From NCBI RefSeq assembly GCF_000964795.1, contig NZ_LANX01000001.1, positions 992,001 to 1,056,000 on the forward strand: 64,000 nucleotides of DNA, in the 5' to 3' direction. The stretch's first letter is position 1, and each line of letters starts with the position of its first letter. The notes beneath the pieces are model-generated. The model ran no database searches and had not been told where the DNA came from. It was given only the letters and a program-made list of their open reading frames with translations. Origin of the DNA: Candidatus Neoehrlichia procyonis str. RAC413. GTDB taxonomy: Bacteria; Pseudomonadota; Alphaproteobacteria; Rickettsiales; Anaplasmataceae. The translations under genes and the position numbers were made by a program. Below are positions 8,507 to 18,289 of the stretch, one piece after another.

Positions 8507-10351
8507 TTACCGTTTAACATTATATAATTTTGCTCCTTTTGTAAGTACATTTTGTATGTTAGCTTGAAGAAAATTTGAGTTTTCTAAATTAGCACCGGAA
8601 AAATTTATATTGTATAATTTTGAATGCGAAAAATTGGAAAAACTTAAATTAGCATTAGTAAAATTAACGTCTTTTAATGTAAGCGCTGAAAAATTAGCAT
8701 TATTTAATATGGAATTAGAAAAGTTAATTCCATCTATTTTTAATTTTCTAAAATCAAAATGTGAATAATTTATGTCAAGTATTTTTGTAGATGTAAAAAA
8801 ATCTTGTAAGTCTTTAGTAGAATTAATGGCTTTATTATTAGGTGAATTTCTATTATCAATTATTATTGTTTTGTTAAATGTACAATTTTGAAATTGAGAT
8901 TCAAGTAAATCATTTTTGTACAAACTAGATGCATTAAACTGAGACTTGATAATATGTGTTTTTTGCAATGTGTTATTAAAAAAGCTTACTTTATTGAGTT
9001 TATTTTTTGCAAAAGTTATATTATTTAAAATGTTATTACTAAAATTAGAAGATTCTAAAGTAGATAATAACCACAATGAGTTTTCCGCATTTATGTTTTT
9101 ATATATTGTATTTGTAATTTTACTATAACTGATACTTGCATGGGATAGATTACTATTATAAAAATTTACATTGTTTATTACAGAGCTGTTCATTGATATC
9201 ATGCTAAGGTTATTATTAGTAATATTAGTGTTGTGAAATGTCGCTCCGCTAAAAAAAGACAGTGACATGTTGTTATTAAAAAGGTTTATTGTATTAAAAT
9301 TTGAGTGTCGTGCATCTATTTCTTTCATTATAGACTCTGTAATTGTAGAATTATTTAACTGTGCATTAATTAATGTTGCATTATTTAAAATAGCGTATGA
9401 TATTGCTGTATTATTAAATACTGTTTTGTTAAAATTAGCATTTGTAAAGTTTGTGTAATTACTATCTACGGCATGTATTTGTGCATTACTTAAGTTTGTG
9501 TTATAAAAATTGGCTGAATATATACTTGATACTTCTAAGTTTGTGTGACTAAGATCACTGCCTGTTAAATCTGCAAAGTCTAAATTTACACCATACATTA
9601 TAGTGTTTTTGAGTGTAGAATTTTGGATTCTTGAATTGCTGAGATTTGCTCCAAATAAGTTTGAATAGGATAAATCACTATTTTGTATAGTGATATCTTC
9701 AGCTTCTGAATCATGAAAGTTTGCATTTTGAATTACGGAGTCTAAAATCAATGTAGATAATAGTTCTGTGTCTGTAAAATAAGTATATAATCCTTTGGAC
9801 TTTTCTATAATAGAATGACGCATATCTGCGTTATTAAAAAGCGCATAGCTAATATTAGAAGTATGTATGTGTGTTTTATTCAGATCTGTTGATGTGAAGT
9901 TTGCAAATTGTAAATTTGATTCTTTGATAATAGATTTACTCATATCTGCGTTAGTAAAGTTTGCACTTCTGGCATCTGAGTTGTTAAAAACAGAATTTGA
10001 TAAATTACTACGCTGAAAATTTGCTTGGACTAAAACAACATCTTTAAATATTGATCCTCTGATATCTAGGTCGCTAAAATCTGCTCCAGATAAATTGCTG
10101 CCAAACTCTTTTTTAAAGTCTAAAGGAATACCTTTTGCGTGGCACTTAACTATAAAATCTTCAAAATGTTTTTTAGTGTATGTTGTAAATTTAATATTTT
10201 TTATATTGTCTAAAAGGGAAATCTTAGCATTGTTATCATGTGCATAACTAATCTGTATTATGATAATGCTAAAAATCAATAAGTTAAATATATATGCTGA
10301 TAACCTTATTAGGTGATATGGTAATGCTATAATAATATTCATGTTAAACAT
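8507..10351 (-). CDS. Exported pentapeptide-repeat protein
   Basis: This is a 614-aa protein with an N-terminal hydrophobic segment (about 12-36) ending QISYA before HDNN, which looks like a signal peptide. From about residue 68 to 605 nearly everything is built of pentapeptide repeats A(N/D)(L/F)XX, for example GADFSDLDIRGSIF, ANFTNADMSKS and ANLSFSNFSHS. These should fold into a very long right-handed quadrilateral beta-helix. The repeats are unusually rich in Asn and Ser. Most pentapeptide proteins are cytoplasmic, so an exported one of this length may be a surface or periplasmic scaffold. No catalytic domain is visible and no specific function can be given. Confidence 0.85.
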   Translation of the reverse strand: MFNMNIIIALPYHLIRLSAYIFNLLIFSIIIIQISYAHDNNAKISLLDNIKNIKFTTYTKKHFEDFIVKCHAKGIPLDFKKEFGSNLSGADFSDLDIRGSIFKDVVLVQANFQRSNLSNSVFNNSDARSANFTNADMSKSIIKESNLQFANFTSTDLNKTHIHTSNISYALFNNADMRHSIIEKSKGLYTYFTDTELLSTLILDSVIQNANFHDSEAEDITIQNSDLSYSNLFGANLSNSRIQNSTLKNTIMYGVNLDFADLTGSDLSHTNLEVSSIYSANFYNTNLSNAQIHAVDSNYTNFTNANFNKTVFNNTAISYAILNNATLINAQLNNSTITESIMKEIDARHSNFNTINLFNNNMSLSFFSGATFHNTNITNNNLSMISMNSSVINNVNFYNSNLSHASISYSKITNTIYKNINAENSLWLLSTLESSNFSNNILNNITFAKNKLNKVSFFNNTLQKTHIIKSQFNASSLYKNDLLESQFQNCTFNKTIIIDNRNSPNNKAINSTKDLQDFFTSTKILDINYSHFDFRKLKIDGINFSNSILNNANFSALTLKDVNFTNANLSFSNFSHSKLYNINFSGANLENSNFLQANIQNVLTKGAKLYNVKR

Positions 10352-10481
10352 TGAGTTTTGTAAGTTAACTATATAGAAGTTAAAACTTTATTGTAAATAA
10401 TAAGTGTCATAAAATTATTAACTATCATTGTTATAGATAATCTTTTAAGATAATAAGTTTTAACATTAGAACCGTAATCTC

Positions 10482-11147
10482 TTGAGTTGTAAAGTGAAAA
10501 GTAACATAAATTATTATACATTAATGATATTAATATTGCCTTTTTGTATAATGTGTGCGCTTGGTACTTGGCAAATTTTTCGGTTTAAGGAAAAACTTAA
10601 TATTATTCATAGTATGAAGTCATTACCTATCGCATTGCCAAACGATGATGTAAAAAAATATGCGTATAAAAATGTTATTGCTAGAGGGAGCTTTGAAGTA
10701 GGGAGCTATTTTAATGTTTTTGCTGGTAATGCAGGTTATTACTTTTTACAGCCTTTTAAACTTATTGATGGTCGAACTATATTAGTAAATAGAGGAATAT
10801 TAACTGATTATAAAAATCTAGTTGATAAATTAGATGGCAAAATTATAAATATTAATGGTATTATATATTGTGACTTTGATAAGAAGGTTAGATGGTTTTT
10901 TAAAAACGATCCTGCAAATAATGTATGGATTTGGTTTGATATTAATAGTATGGCTAAGGTTTCTAATATTCAATTAGAAGCTTGTATTGTGTGGGCTGAT
11001 AACACATGGTTATTAAGTGGGTTAAAACCTAATATGACTTTACAAGTACGTAATGACCATTTGGAATATATAATTACCTGGTATTTTCTTGCTATCGTTT
11101 GGGCTATTTATTGTGTTAGTTTTGTGCGTAAAAAAAAATGTGTATAA
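10482..11147 (+). CDS. SURF1 family cytochrome c oxidase assembly protein
   Basis: SURF1 helps insert haem a into cytochrome c oxidase subunit I. The 221-aa protein has the two-helix plan of the family, with membrane segments at about 12-29 and 193-213. The signature LGTWQIFRFKEK (27-38) follows the first helix, NAGYYFLQPFKL and ILVNRGIL lie in the middle, and EYIITWYFLAIVWAIY is the last helix. The start is a TTG at 10482, chosen because no ATG upstream is in frame and the first helix needs this N-terminus. It is a little shorter than many bacterial homologues. The pentapeptide gene is divergent, 130 bases away. Confidence 0.88.
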   Translation: MSCKVKSNINYYTLMILILPFCIMCALGTWQIFRFKEKLNIIHSMKSLPIALPNDDVKKYAYKNVIARGSFEVGSYFNVFAGNAGYYFLQPFKLIDGRTILVNRGILTDYKNLVDKLDGKIININGIIYCDFDKKVRWFFKNDPANNVWIWFDINSMAKVSNIQLEACIVWADNTWLLSGLKPNMTLQVRNDHLEYIITWYFLAIVWAIYCVSFVRKKKCV

Positions 11148-11447
11148 ATAAGTAGATTATGTTTTAAATTTTTTAATAATATGAAATGTGATAATTAACT
11201 TAAGCAATGTTGTAATTCAAGGTACTCTATAGGACTTTTATTAGCTGTTATTTGTTGTAATATTACAAAATATGTGGAATTTGTTTTGTGGATGGATTAT
11301 TTCTGTATTCTATGCAAGATACAAATAGGATCTGTAATGAATTAATAGTAGATTAAAGTGTTTTTTAATAATCTATAGGATGTAAAAAAAACTAACATTT
11401 AGTAATTTTAAACTTTGAGTAAATATCAATATTAGAGCATTTGAGTG
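11148..11447. other. Gene-less convergent gap
   Basis: This is 300 bases between SURF1 (+) and the lytic transglycosylase (-). I see no frame, no repeat and no good terminator hairpin. Confidence 0.4.
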
Positions 11448-13268
11448 TTAGTAAGGTATAATTATGGTGCTTTTTTTATTATTTAACAAACTACTGTATA
11501 CTTGTAAATTTTCTAAAACGCGCTGTACGTAATTTCGAGTCTCATGAAAAGGTATTGATTCAATCCAAGTGACTACTTGTTCTATAGACTGAAAGTTACT
11601 AGGATTACCTAGATTTTTTATCCATCGATCAACATTATAAGGTCCTGCATTATAGGCAGCAATTGATAATATTAAAGAGTTGTTATATTTTTGTAATATT
11701 GTTTTTAAATATGAAGAACCAAGTGCTATATTATATTGAGGATCTTTTAAATAGTCTTTGTGATATTTGATATGAAGTTTTTTTGCTATGTATATAGCAG
11801 TATATGGCATAATTTGCATTAATCCTGTAGCAGATGATCTTGAGACTGCATCTTGTTTAAAAAGACTTTCCTGTCTTATAATAGATAATATTATTGCTGA
11901 TGGTATAAATTTATGGAAAGTATATAATGGATATAAGCTTCTTAATACTGTTGCCTGTGATTCAATAGTTTTTGCACTTTTAATTGCTACATTAAAGTTA
12001 TTATTTAGTAAATGAAGCTCTGTAATAATTCCCATTTCACCCATGCTTTTTGCGTTTTTTATAGCATGATATGTGAAAATTTCAGAAATATTATTGTTAG
12101 TGTTTGTTTGTGATAATAAATATGCAATTTTAGCGAAGATATTGTTTTTACAGTTTAAAAAGTCGTTAGTACTATATGTATAATTGTAGCTTAAATCTAC
12201 GTAATTAATGCCTGTTTTTATTAATGATAATTGTCCATAAAATGTTGTTTTATATGCAGAAGATTTTTTAAACCATTTAGTAGCTAAACTAGTTTGCTTT
12301 AAAGATTCTACTGAGCGTGCAGCCCAATATGCTGATCGACTATATTCTATATGTGTTTTGGAAATATTGTATAAGTCAGAAAAGTGTTTATACGCAGCTT
12401 TATAATCTTTTAAAAATTCAAAAGATATCCATCCTGAAAGCCAATAAGATTCAGCTAATATTGAGGAATTACTGGTTTGATTGTAGTGTTTTATTAGTTG
12501 ATATGCAAAAGTATAATACTGTGATAGCCTATTATATAAAATCTTATAAATATATATTTTATATATATACCATAACTCTTGTTGGTAATCATGGGTGTAA
12601 GGTATTAAAGATATTAAGTATAATATTGTGTCATTGATGTCGTGATTTTTATTGTGCAATACTAAATAATCATATAGTATTCCAAAATTAGATTTTTCAT
12701 GTAATTTAATATATTGAATATGTTGATGAGAACTATTAGTGTTTCTTTGAAAAGCTATTCGTGTATAGATAAGTTGTAGGATATTTTGTGGTAAAATATC
12801 TGTTATTACAGCAGTGATTTTTTTATTCCATAGTAGCTTATCTACTAATGTAGCAAAAGAATCTGAGGAAAGAATATTATAGTTTAAAAATACGGTTCTT
12901 TTTATGTTGCTGCAATGAGGTTTCATGGTGTTCAAAGAGTGTGTTACTGTGACTTGATGTTGAATTAAAGGTGGCCATTTGGGATGTAATTTTGTAAAAT
13001 TGCTAATTATTTCATTAGATGGACAATTATTGTATATTTGTAACCAATCAGCAAATATGAGAAAGTCTTTACTAAGCTTTTTTGCATGTTTTTGTGCAGT
13101 ACTGTAGTCTTTATTGTAAGCGGAATTTAGTATTGATTTAAAGTTTTCTATTTCTATATCAGATATGTTCCATGGTACTGATATATTGCCATGAGCACAG
13201 TTGAAAAATAAACATGTATGTGCTATTTGAAAAAAAGTAAAGATAATCTTGTTTATATATTTGTACAT
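11448..13268 (-). CDS. slt: Soluble lytic murein transglycosylase (Slt family)
   Basis: Slt enzymes cleave the MurNAc-GlcNAc bond of peptidoglycan to give anhydro-muropeptides in the periplasm. The 606-aa protein has an N-terminal signal-like helix (about 8-27), a long alpha-helical superhelix domain, and a C-terminal catalytic domain. The signature IIRQESLFKQDAVSRSSATG is followed by LMQIMP; E467 is the catalytic glutamate. NIALGSSYLKTIL and AAYNAGPYNVDRW complete the SLT fold. Length fits Slt70-like enzymes. Together with the DD-carboxypeptidase at 23396-24508 it argues that this organism handles some peptidoglycan. Confidence 0.9.
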   Translation of the reverse strand: MYKYINKIIFTFFQIAHTCLFFNCAHGNISVPWNISDIEIENFKSILNSAYNKDYSTAQKHAKKLSKDFLIFADWLQIYNNCPSNEIISNFTKLHPKWPPLIQHQVTVTHSLNTMKPHCSNIKRTVFLNYNILSSDSFATLVDKLLWNKKITAVITDILPQNILQLIYTRIAFQRNTNSSHQHIQYIKLHEKSNFGILYDYLVLHNKNHDINDTILYLISLIPYTHDYQQELWYIYKIYIYKILYNRLSQYYTFAYQLIKHYNQTSNSSILAESYWLSGWISFEFLKDYKAAYKHFSDLYNISKTHIEYSRSAYWAARSVESLKQTSLATKWFKKSSAYKTTFYGQLSLIKTGINYVDLSYNYTYSTNDFLNCKNNIFAKIAYLLSQTNTNNNISEIFTYHAIKNAKSMGEMGIITELHLLNNNFNVAIKSAKTIESQATVLRSLYPLYTFHKFIPSAIILSIIRQESLFKQDAVSRSSATGLMQIMPYTAIYIAKKLHIKYHKDYLKDPQYNIALGSSYLKTILQKYNNSLILSIAAYNAGPYNVDRWIKNLGNPSNFQSIEQVVTWIESIPFHETRNYVQRVLENLQVYSSLLNNKKSTIIIPY

Positions 13269-13602
13269 TAGGTTATTTTTCTGGTTATAAATTTAGTGTA
13301 AATATTGTGATTCATAAGATTTAGATAATGGTAAAGTATATATAAGTAAGTATAAGTTTATAACGTTATTATATAATGCGTTTGGTAATATGCAAAATAT
13401 AAGGCATATTTTTGATAGCATGGATAGCTATATTAAGTTATATCTAGAAAGTGTAACTCTATTGAATGTTAGCAATCTTAGCTATGGTATTAATATTAAA
13501 CCAAATATATGTATTTGTGCAGGATATGTAAAAAAGTTATTTAATGTGACTTTATATATTTAAATTACTATGTGCTGCTTTGATAATAAATAGGTTTTTG
13601 TA
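13269..13602. other. Gene-less stretch upstream of slt
   Basis: This is 334 AT-rich bases between two minus-strand genes. It should hold the slt promoter, but no clear -35/-10 pair, hairpin or frame was found. Confidence 0.4.
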
Positions 13603-14892
13603 TTAGTTGTATATTTTAGAAGTATTTTTGTAATATATCCTTAGCAGTATTATTACAAATAGGCATCCACCAATAATTGCCGTTATACCTCCAAATGCAA
13701 AACAAATTTTTGCTAATACTGATACAGTGTTAGGTAAATATGTTACTTTACGTAAAGCTCCATAACCACCTAATATCTGTAATCCAGTGATGTGTAAAAA
13801 TTGCCCTATGCTATAGATATATATTTGACAATTACTAAGGTGTATATTGACTTGACAAAGATTTAATTTTGGTATTAGCCAGTATAAGAATCCCATAAAT
13901 GCTATAGTCATTCCTACTATAGATCCATGATAGTGTGCAGGTATTGTAACAGTGCCATTTATGCTCATGATTCCTAGAATACCACCATATGTAAATAATA
14001 TGACAGAACATAATAGATGATGATTATGGTACTTTATTAAGGATTTTATATTATATAGTACAAGTACAATTAGAAATATAGGTATTATTCCTTCTGCAAC
14101 ACGCATATGCCATGTAAAGAAATTTACTAAAGATGGTGAAGTAATAGGATATAATGCATAAGAAAAAACGGCAAAAATTACAGAAATAGTGTTTATGTAA
14201 AACACCACTTTTGAAATATGTAAGAGTTTTTTATTTATCATTATAAGATATACTATAAGTAATGCTTGACTAAAAACAGCTTGTAGTAAGTGTCCACCTC
14301 CCCAAAATAGATTTTCATAGAATAACAAGTTGTCAGAAGTTTTATCAATAGTTGTATATGCAATAATAAAACATGCAATAACAGTGATAAACATAATTGC
14401 GATTCCTTTTACTCCTGTGAATATAACATGTTTGTTACAATTAGAATATTGTACTGACAATATAGAATTTAGTGTAATACTTAGTAAAAATAACCATAAG
14501 CCTATAAAGAATGTACAATTGTCAATAACAGGAATATAGTTATTTTTAATGGCAACAGTATTTGGCATAAAGGCGGACAAAATCATTAAAATGGTGCCGC
14601 AAAAAGATAATATCCATAGGTAGTGCAAAAATCTTGTATTTGTATTGTTATTAATTATTAAATTTGAAATTATGGCAATAATGGAGCACATCCAGACTAG
14701 TACTGATAAATTCACATGTATTACAAGAGATATATCAAATATGTTATTGTATGAATATAAAAGTGCTTTAAAAAAGGGTAACCTTAAAAGAACTATAATA
14801 ATTGATAGTATTCCAGATACAGATAATGCACATAAGCCTAAAAATAACCATTTTTTACATAGATTAAAATTGCTGTTATTGATGAATTTCAT
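13603..14892 (-). CDS. Divergent haem-copper oxidase subunit I homologue
   Basis: This is a 429-aa protein of about 12 membrane helices. Histidines fall where haem-copper oxidase subunit I needs them: H59 in helix II (SLVIHVNLSVLVW, low-spin haem), H201 in FWGGGHLLQ (helix VI, CuB), H262 in FFTWHMRVAEG (helix VII), and H320/H322 in IPAHYHGSIVGM (helix X, matching AHFH). Helix VII normally has HH, and here it reads WH. The tyrosine of GHPEVY is absent, so the protein is nearer the cbb3/NO-reductase side of the superfamily or is functionally altered. No subunit II or III gene is adjacent. The family assignment is fairly sure; the catalytic role is open. Confidence 0.7.
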   Translation of the reverse strand: MKFINNSNFNLCKKWLFLGLCALSVSGILSIIIVLLRLPFFKALLYSYNNIFDISLVIHVNLSVLVWMCSIIAIISNLIINNNTNTRFLHYLWILSFCGTILMILSAFMPNTVAIKNNYIPVIDNCTFFIGLWLFLLSITLNSILSVQYSNCNKHVIFTGVKGIAIMFITVIACFIIAYTTIDKTSDNLLFYENLFWGGGHLLQAVFSQALLIVYLIMINKKLLHISKVVFYINTISVIFAVFSYALYPITSPSLVNFFTWHMRVAEGIIPIFLIVLVLYNIKSLIKYHNHHLLCSVILFTYGGILGIMSINGTVTIPAHYHGSIVGMTIAFMGFLYWLIPKLNLCQVNIHLSNCQIYIYSIGQFLHITGLQILGGYGALRKVTYLPNTVSVLAKICFAFGGITAIIGGCLFVIILLRIYYKNTSKIYN

Positions 14893-15057
14893 TATTAAAA
14901 ATTATGACAAATATACAAATACTACCGATTTAAAACTTACTTTGATGTTTTATATAAAATATATTATACATATCATTATAGTGTTAACCCGTAAAGATCT
15001 TTGATGTTTAAAATGTTGAAGTTATATTATTAGAATGAAATAATTTGGATTATATGT

Positions 15058-15609
15058 ATGGTGAATTATTTGCGTAAGGTTTTGCCTAACCTATTAACAG
15101 TGTTTAGGATGATGGCAATTCCTGCAATAGTGATAAGTTTTTATATAGAAAATAGTAATTCTTCTATTATAACACTTACTATATATGTTTTTGCATGTAT
15201 TACAGATTTATTTGATGGATATCTTGCACGTATGTGGAAGACACAGTCGAAATTTGGTAAGTTGTTTGATCCAATAGCTGATAAACTTATTTTTATATCT
15301 ACTGTTATTATGTTAACTTACATACATAAGATTACGAGTATTACTGTAATATTTATTATTATAATGATATGTAGGGAAATACTAATTTCTGGATTACGTG
15401 AATTTTTAATTACTATGAATATAAAAGTGCCTGTAAATAAATTAGGAAAGATCAAAACGGTAATTCAAATGGTGGCTGTTGGGATGCTCATTGTAAACGA
15501 TAAAACTGTTATACTTATTGGTGAAGTAATGTTAGTTGTTGCAACAATATTGACTGTATATTCTGGATATGTGTACGTATGTATAGCCTTTAAAAGAATT
15601 AGTGATTAA
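15058..15609 (+). CDS. pgsA: CDP-diacylglycerol-glycerol-3-phosphate 3-phosphatidyltransferase
   Basis: PgsA makes phosphatidylglycerol phosphate in the inner membrane from CDP-diacylglycerol and glycerol-3-phosphate. The 183-aa protein has several membrane helices and the CDP-alcohol phosphotransferase motif with D53-G54, A57-R58, G67, D71 and D75 (DGYLARMW, then FGKLFDPIADK). Length is normal. The last part of the gene, from 15554 past the stop, has a degenerate second copy directly downstream at 15641-15707. Confidence 0.92.
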   Translation: MVNYLRKVLPNLLTVFRMMAIPAIVISFYIENSNSSIITLTIYVFACITDLFDGYLARMWKTQSKFGKLFDPIADKLIFISTVIMLTYIHKITSITVIFIIIMICREILISGLREFLITMNIKVPVNKLGKIKTVIQMVAVGMLIVNDKTVILIGEVMLVVATILTVYSGYVYVCIAFKRISD

Positions 15610-15707
15610 ATATTCAAAAGTGTTAGTTATTACAAGTTAGCTGTATATTCTGGATATATTGTACGTGTGTGTAGTCTTTAAAAGACTTGGTGAATTCAAT
15701 ATTCAAA
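15554..15707 (+). repeat. Tandem duplication of the pgsA 3' end
   Basis: Copy 1 (15554-15619) is the end of pgsA with its stop codon. Copy 2 (15641-15707) lies in the gap after it. Both start CTGTATATTCTGGATAT, share GTACGT(A/G)TGT and CTTTAAAAGA, and end AATATTCAAA. The offset is about 87 bases. Copy 2 has small insertions and is non-coding. Confidence 0.85.
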
Positions 15708-15764
15708 TCAAGCTGAAATTTTAAACATAATGCTAACGTTTAAATATTTTGGGTAGTTGTAATA

Positions 15765-17276
15765 CTAATGATAGAAATTTCTGATGTTAGTAAAAAACAT
15801 AGAGATTTTGTGCTTATCTGCCTCTTGGATTATTGTTTTATCGCGAATTGATCCTCCAGGTTGAACAATTGCTGTAATGTTTGCTTGTGAACTTATTATG
15901 ATACTATCTTCAAATGGAAAAAAACCATCGGATGCTAATACTGAATTAGTACAGTTTTTTGCTTTACTTATAGCAATTTTTACACTATCAATTCTGCTCA
16001 TTTGTCCAGCACCAATGCCAAGAGTGGATCCATTGCGTGCAATTACTATAGCATTAGATTTTACATATTTACACACTTTCCATGCAAATAATAGATCTGA
16101 TATTATATCTTGAGATGCTGATAATTTGGTAACTTGCTTAAAATCATGGGATAAAATATTGTTATTGTTTCTTTCTTGTGCTAGAAAGCCTCCAATTACA
16201 CTTTTTAAAACAATATTTGCAGCATTTGATGGTTTGAATAAGAGTAGTCGAATATTTTTTTTTGTTTTTAAAAGTTCTAAGGCTTGCTGATCAAATTCTG
16301 GTGCAATAACTACTTCTATGAAGAGATCGCTAATCTTTTGCGCTATATCTGAATTGACGCTTTTGTTTAATGCAATTATGCCTCCAAAACTGCTTTTTGT
16401 GTCACATGCAATTGCCTTGTTATATGCTTCTGTAATATTATCAGCAATTGCAACTCCACATGGGTTATTGTGCTTAATTATTGATACTGCTGGTACTTGA
16501 AATTCATATACTATGTTTATAGCAGATTCAATGTCCGTAATATTATTGTGACTTAACTCCTTTCCGTGCAATTGTTCAATAGGAAAACTTTTATTAGGAC
16601 AACTTGTGTATAAAGCAGCTTTTTGGTGTGGATTTTCTCCAATTCTTAAATTTTGTACTTTATTTCCATGTATGATAAGTTTTTCTGGAAATTGTTCACT
16701 ACTGCTAAACCAATTGTAAATGTCAGCATCGTATGTTGACGTGAGTGCAAAGGCTTTTTTTGCTAAATATTGCCTATACTTTAAGGTTGTAGAGTTATTA
16801 TTGTTGATAAGCTCTTGTTTTAAATCTTGATAGTCATTTATGTTGCTTATCACTGTTACATAGTGGAAGTTTTTTCCTGCTGCTCTTATAAGAGATATGC
16901 CACCTATGTCTATGTTCTCAATGATATCGTTCTCTGTAGAAGATGTATTACTTACGATTTTTATGAAGGGATATAAGTTGACAATCACTAAATCTATATT
17001 ACTTATTGCAAGTTTGTGTATTTCCTTATCATGCTCATTTCTTTTATTGAGAATGCCTGAATAAATTTTAGGATGTAAGGTTTTTACTCTACCATTAAGA
17101 ATTTCAGGATAGTTAATGTATTCAGATATTTCTGTAGCGCTAATATTTGCTTCTTTTAAAGTTTCGTACGTGCTATGTGTTGCAATGATTTTTATATTGC
17201 GTTCAACTAAAAATTTTGCAAGATCTATAATATTTGTTTTATCGTACACAGATATAATAGCTGTCTTTATTTCCAT
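15765..17276 (-). CDS. purH: Bifunctional AICAR formyltransferase / IMP cyclohydrolase
   Basis: PurH carries out the last two steps of IMP synthesis. The 503-aa protein has an N-terminal IMP cyclohydrolase (MGS-like) domain, with HSTYETLKE, GRVKTLHPKIYSGIL and NLYPF. The AICAR transformylase domain follows, with LRIGENPHQKAALY, SIIKHNNPCGVAI, SFGGIIALN, and near the end GIGAGQMSRIDSVK and SDGFFPFEDS. Length is near the family norm (about 510-530 aa). It begins 8 bases after fabZ ends and probably rides on the envelope operon transcript. Confidence 0.95.
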   Translation of the reverse strand: MEIKTAIISVYDKTNIIDLAKFLVERNIKIIATHSTYETLKEANISATEISEYINYPEILNGRVKTLHPKIYSGILNKRNEHDKEIHKLAISNIDLVIVNLYPFIKIVSNTSSTENDIIENIDIGGISLIRAAGKNFHYVTVISNINDYQDLKQELINNNNSTTLKYRQYLAKKAFALTSTYDADIYNWFSSSEQFPEKLIIHGNKVQNLRIGENPHQKAALYTSCPNKSFPIEQLHGKELSHNNITDIESAINIVYEFQVPAVSIIKHNNPCGVAIADNITEAYNKAIACDTKSSFGGIIALNKSVNSDIAQKISDLFIEVVIAPEFDQQALELLKTKKNIRLLLFKPSNAANIVLKSVIGGFLAQERNNNNILSHDFKQVTKLSASQDIISDLLFAWKVCKYVKSNAIVIARNGSTLGIGAGQMSRIDSVKIAISKAKNCTNSVLASDGFFPFEDSIIISSQANITAIVQPGGSIRDKTIIQEADKHKISMFFTNIRNFYH

Positions 17277-17284
17277 ATATGACC

Positions 17285-17731
17285 TTAATTTAAATTACTA
17301 TTGTTAATCATTGCTAGAATGTGAGCGTCGGTAACTAGCTGATTGTTAACATATGCATTACACTTAAATCTACAAGTATTTTTTCTTTGATGTATTACAT
17401 TAACATCAATAACAATAGTATCTCCAGGAATGACTACCTTACGAAATTTTGCTGAGTCAATAGAAAGAAAATAAACTGACCCTTTAGGTACTTCATCCCT
17501 AAAACCACTTGCTATACATATCATAGAAGTTTGTGCCATAGCTTCAATTATTAGTACTCCTGGCATTATAGGATTATTAGGGAAATGTCCTGTAAAAAAA
17601 GGTTCATTAAAAGTAACATTTTTTATTGCTATGGCAGATTTACTAGGCTTACACTCAATAACTCTATCAATTAATATAAAAGGATAGGCATGAGGAAGAA
17701 TTTTTAAAACTTGTTTAATATCAAACTTCAT
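17285..17731 (-). CDS. fabZ: 3-hydroxyacyl-[acyl-carrier-protein] dehydratase FabZ
   Basis: FabZ dehydrates 3-hydroxyacyl-ACP in fatty acid elongation. The 148-aa hot-dog-fold protein has the active-site segment [14 protein letters not shown] with catalytic H49, and E63 in [10 protein letters not shown]. It lies between skp and purH with gaps of 13 and 8 bases. In many proteobacteria fabZ sits between lpxD and lpxA in this operon; both are missing here, in keeping with loss of lipid A synthesis. Confidence 0.95.
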   Translation of the reverse strand: MKFDIKQVLKILPHAYPFILIDRVIECKPSKSAIAIKNVTFNEPFFTGHFPNNPIMPGVLIIEAMAQTSMICIASGFRDEVPKGSVYFLSIDSAKFRKVVIPGDTIVIDVNVIHQRKNTCRFKCNAYVNNQLVTDAHILAMINNSNLN

Positions 17732-17744
17732 ATGCTATAATAAA

Positions 17745-18287
17745 CTAGTGTATATTTTTTTTAATATCCACTCTAGACAGCTCTTTGTTCAGTACATTTA
17801 ATACTTGACTAGATATGTCAATGCTAGAATCATAAAAAAGCACTTGGTTGTCCATTAAAAATAGCACAAGACTTATATTATCCTTTTGAGCTATGTCCTC
17901 AGAAATTTGTTTAATTTTACTGTATACTTGTTCCATAGAGCTCATATACATATTTTCAAGTTCTGATCTCTTGTTTGTAATGTCTTTTTGTAGATCTTCA
18001 ACTTTCTTTTTAAACTCATTAACCTTTGCATTAAATGCTTCAGAGCTTAATATGCTTTTTTGTTTTGCTAACTCATCTTCATCTTTGTGAAGATTTTCTT
18101 CTCTATGTGAAAATTCTTTTTGTAAATCAGAACGTCTTGTATCTATTTGATTTCTAATATCTTTTACAACAAGTGCTTCAGTCATGATTTTATCTCGGTT
18201 AACAAATACCATTGACTTATTATCTATAGCAAAAGCGTTAAAGCTATAAAAGATACCAAAAAGCATTATGTATGATTTTAATTTCAT
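17745..18287 (-). CDS. skp: OmpH/Skp-family periplasmic chaperone
   Basis: Skp holds unfolded outer membrane proteins in the periplasm on their way to BamA. The 180-aa protein has a signal peptide (about 1-20, ending NAFA) and a central coiled-coil (about 40-125) rich in K, E and D, as expected for the Skp tentacles. It lies 2 bases after bamA stops, the usual neighbour. Sequence conservation in the family is low, so the call rests on architecture and position. Confidence 0.85.
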   Translation of the reverse strand: MKLKSYIMLFGIFYSFNAFAIDNKSMVFVNRDKIMTEALVVKDIRNQIDTRRSDLQKEFSHREENLHKDEDELAKQKSILSSEAFNAKVNEFKKKVEDLQKDITNKRSELENMYMSSMEQVYSKIKQISEDIAQKDNISLVLFLMDNQVLFYDSSIDISSQVLNVLNKELSRVDIKKNIH

Positions 18288-18289
18288 TG

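Noticed and set aside
8946-9458. Plus-strand open frames inside the pentapeptide gene
   Set aside because: They are shadows of the minus-strand repeat gene: the repeat codons create long antisense frames rich in Leu and Val.
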